Positions 7,873 to 8,462 of a stretch of DNA of 8,462 nucleotides are shown one piece after another (the first letter of the stretch is position 1; every line of letters begins with the position of its first letter). Location: the NCBI GenBank assembly GCA_937967285.1, contig CALBSU010000164.1:1-8462 (forward strand). Reading direction: 5' to 3'. Origin of the DNA: an uncultured Acidobacteriota bacterium. GTDB lineage: Bacteria > Acidobacteriota > Blastocatellia > RBC074. The notes beneath the pieces are model-generated. The model had not been told where the DNA came from. It searched no databases and saw nothing but the letters and a program-made list of their open reading frames with translations. Position numbers and translations under genes: made by a program.

Positions 7873-8462
7873 ATGGATCAGTTGGTGCAACTTTTCTTCA
7901 AGTATAAGTGGTCGACATTTACCCGAGGCGAGTTCGGCTTCGCCAATCGGCCGTCTTGGCTGATCGTCCTGCTGGCGGCCGCGGCCCTGGCGGCATTCGT
8001 CTATTTTCTGTACATCAGACCCGGTTACAGGATCGCATCCGGAAGCCGTCTGGCCATGATCGCGCTGCGCGCCTGCCTGCTCGGACTGATCATCCTGATG
8101 CTCATGCGGCCCGTGCTGATCGTCCCGCAGGTGATCCCGAAGAGTACCACGGTTGCGGTGCTTGCGGACGACTCGCGGAGCATGCAGCTGGCCGATGAAG
8201 ACAACCGGCCGCGGATCGAGGCCGTCAGGAAGCTGCTCTCGCCGGAGACGCCCCTCATGAAGGGACTCGACGAGAAGTTCCGCACCAGCCTCTTCGGATT
8301 CTCGAATACCGCCGGACGCATCGGCGAGTCGAAGAACCTGAAAGCAGAGGGTCGCGTGACTGATCTTCCCGGAGCGCTGCGCGAAGCTGTCAATGAATCC
8401 GCCGGCAATTCGCTCTCGGCGATCGTGGTGGTCAGCGACGGCGGAACGAATACGGCTCGCGA
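7873..8462 (+). CDS. VWA-domain membrane protein, 3' end outside window
   Basis: The frame from the ATG at 7873 stays open to the right edge (196 codons). The product begins MDQLVQLFFKYKW, has two membrane helices (about 29-48, WLIVLLAAAALAAFVYFLYI, and 60-83) and then enters a von Willebrand factor A domain at about 93. The metal-ion-dependent adhesion site is visible: D-x-S-x-S as DDSRS (99-103), a Thr-Asp at 163-164, and VVVSDGG ending the strand at about 185-191. This architecture matches the large acidobacterial and planctomycete VWA proteins, often over 700 residues and sometimes with a glutamine-amidotransferase-like C-terminal domain; whether this one has it lies outside the window. 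Such proteins are assumed to mediate Mg2+-dependent protein contacts at the membrane. GGGGAG (7858-7863) lies nine bases before the ATG. No internal stop or frameshift is seen. Confidence 0.87.
   Translation, partial: MDQLVQLFFKYKWSTFTRGEFGFANRPSWLIVLLAAAALAAFVYFLYIRPGYRIASGSRLAMIALRACLLGLIILMLMRPVLIVPQVIPKSTTVAVLADDSRSMQLADEDNRPRIEAVRKLLSPETPLMKGLDEKFRTSLFGFSNTAGRIGESKNLKAEGRVTDLPGALREAVNESAGNSLSAIVVVSDGGTNTAR

Noticed and set aside
7908..8198. 96-codon plus-strand frame inside the VWA gene
   Set aside because: It is out of frame with the MIDAS-containing reading frame and has an Arg-rich translation without motifs.

Overview
The window looks like chromosomal DNA from a fairly GC-rich Gram-negative bacterium, most probably a member of the Acidobacteriota. 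That placement is an inference from gene content: an ECF-like sigma factor next to a large transmembrane Ser/Thr kinase with TolB/PD40 propeller repeats, several small exported 'PAGTY' proteins, and a two-helix von Willebrand A membrane protein are a combination I associate with that phylum. I see no tRNA, rRNA, CRISPR array, insertion sequence or transposase.

Layout: (1) 1-1498, plus strand: 3' portion of a family GH51 alpha-L-arabinofuranosidase, probably exported, cut by the left edge. (2) 1535-1563: a symmetrical GC-rich stem-loop between convergent genes. (3) 5038-1570, minus strand: a two-gene operon encoding an ECF-like sigma factor and, overlapping it by 11 bases, a 962-residue membrane Ser/Thr kinase with a C-terminal beta-propeller. 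(4) 5347-7026, plus strand: three small exported proteins of unknown function, divergent from the sigma gene. The second and third are clear tandem paralogues. Strong stem-loops follow the second and third genes. (5) 7681-7088, minus strand: a polytopic membrane protein of unknown function that converges on the third small gene; their shared stem-loop contains its stop codon. (6) 7873-8462, plus strand: the first 196 codons of a VWA-domain membrane protein with two N-terminal helices and a MIDAS motif, running off the right edge behind a recognisable sigma70-like promoter.

How the genes may work together: the sigma and kinase genes are almost certainly co-translated, no anti-sigma gene is visible, and the kinase carries a probably extracytoplasmic propeller. 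This suggests an envelope-sensing module in which the kinase controls the sigma factor. The small exported proteins beside it are candidate outputs, though adjacency is the only evidence. The GH51 enzyme, the polytopic membrane protein and the VWA protein show no sequence-level link to that module.
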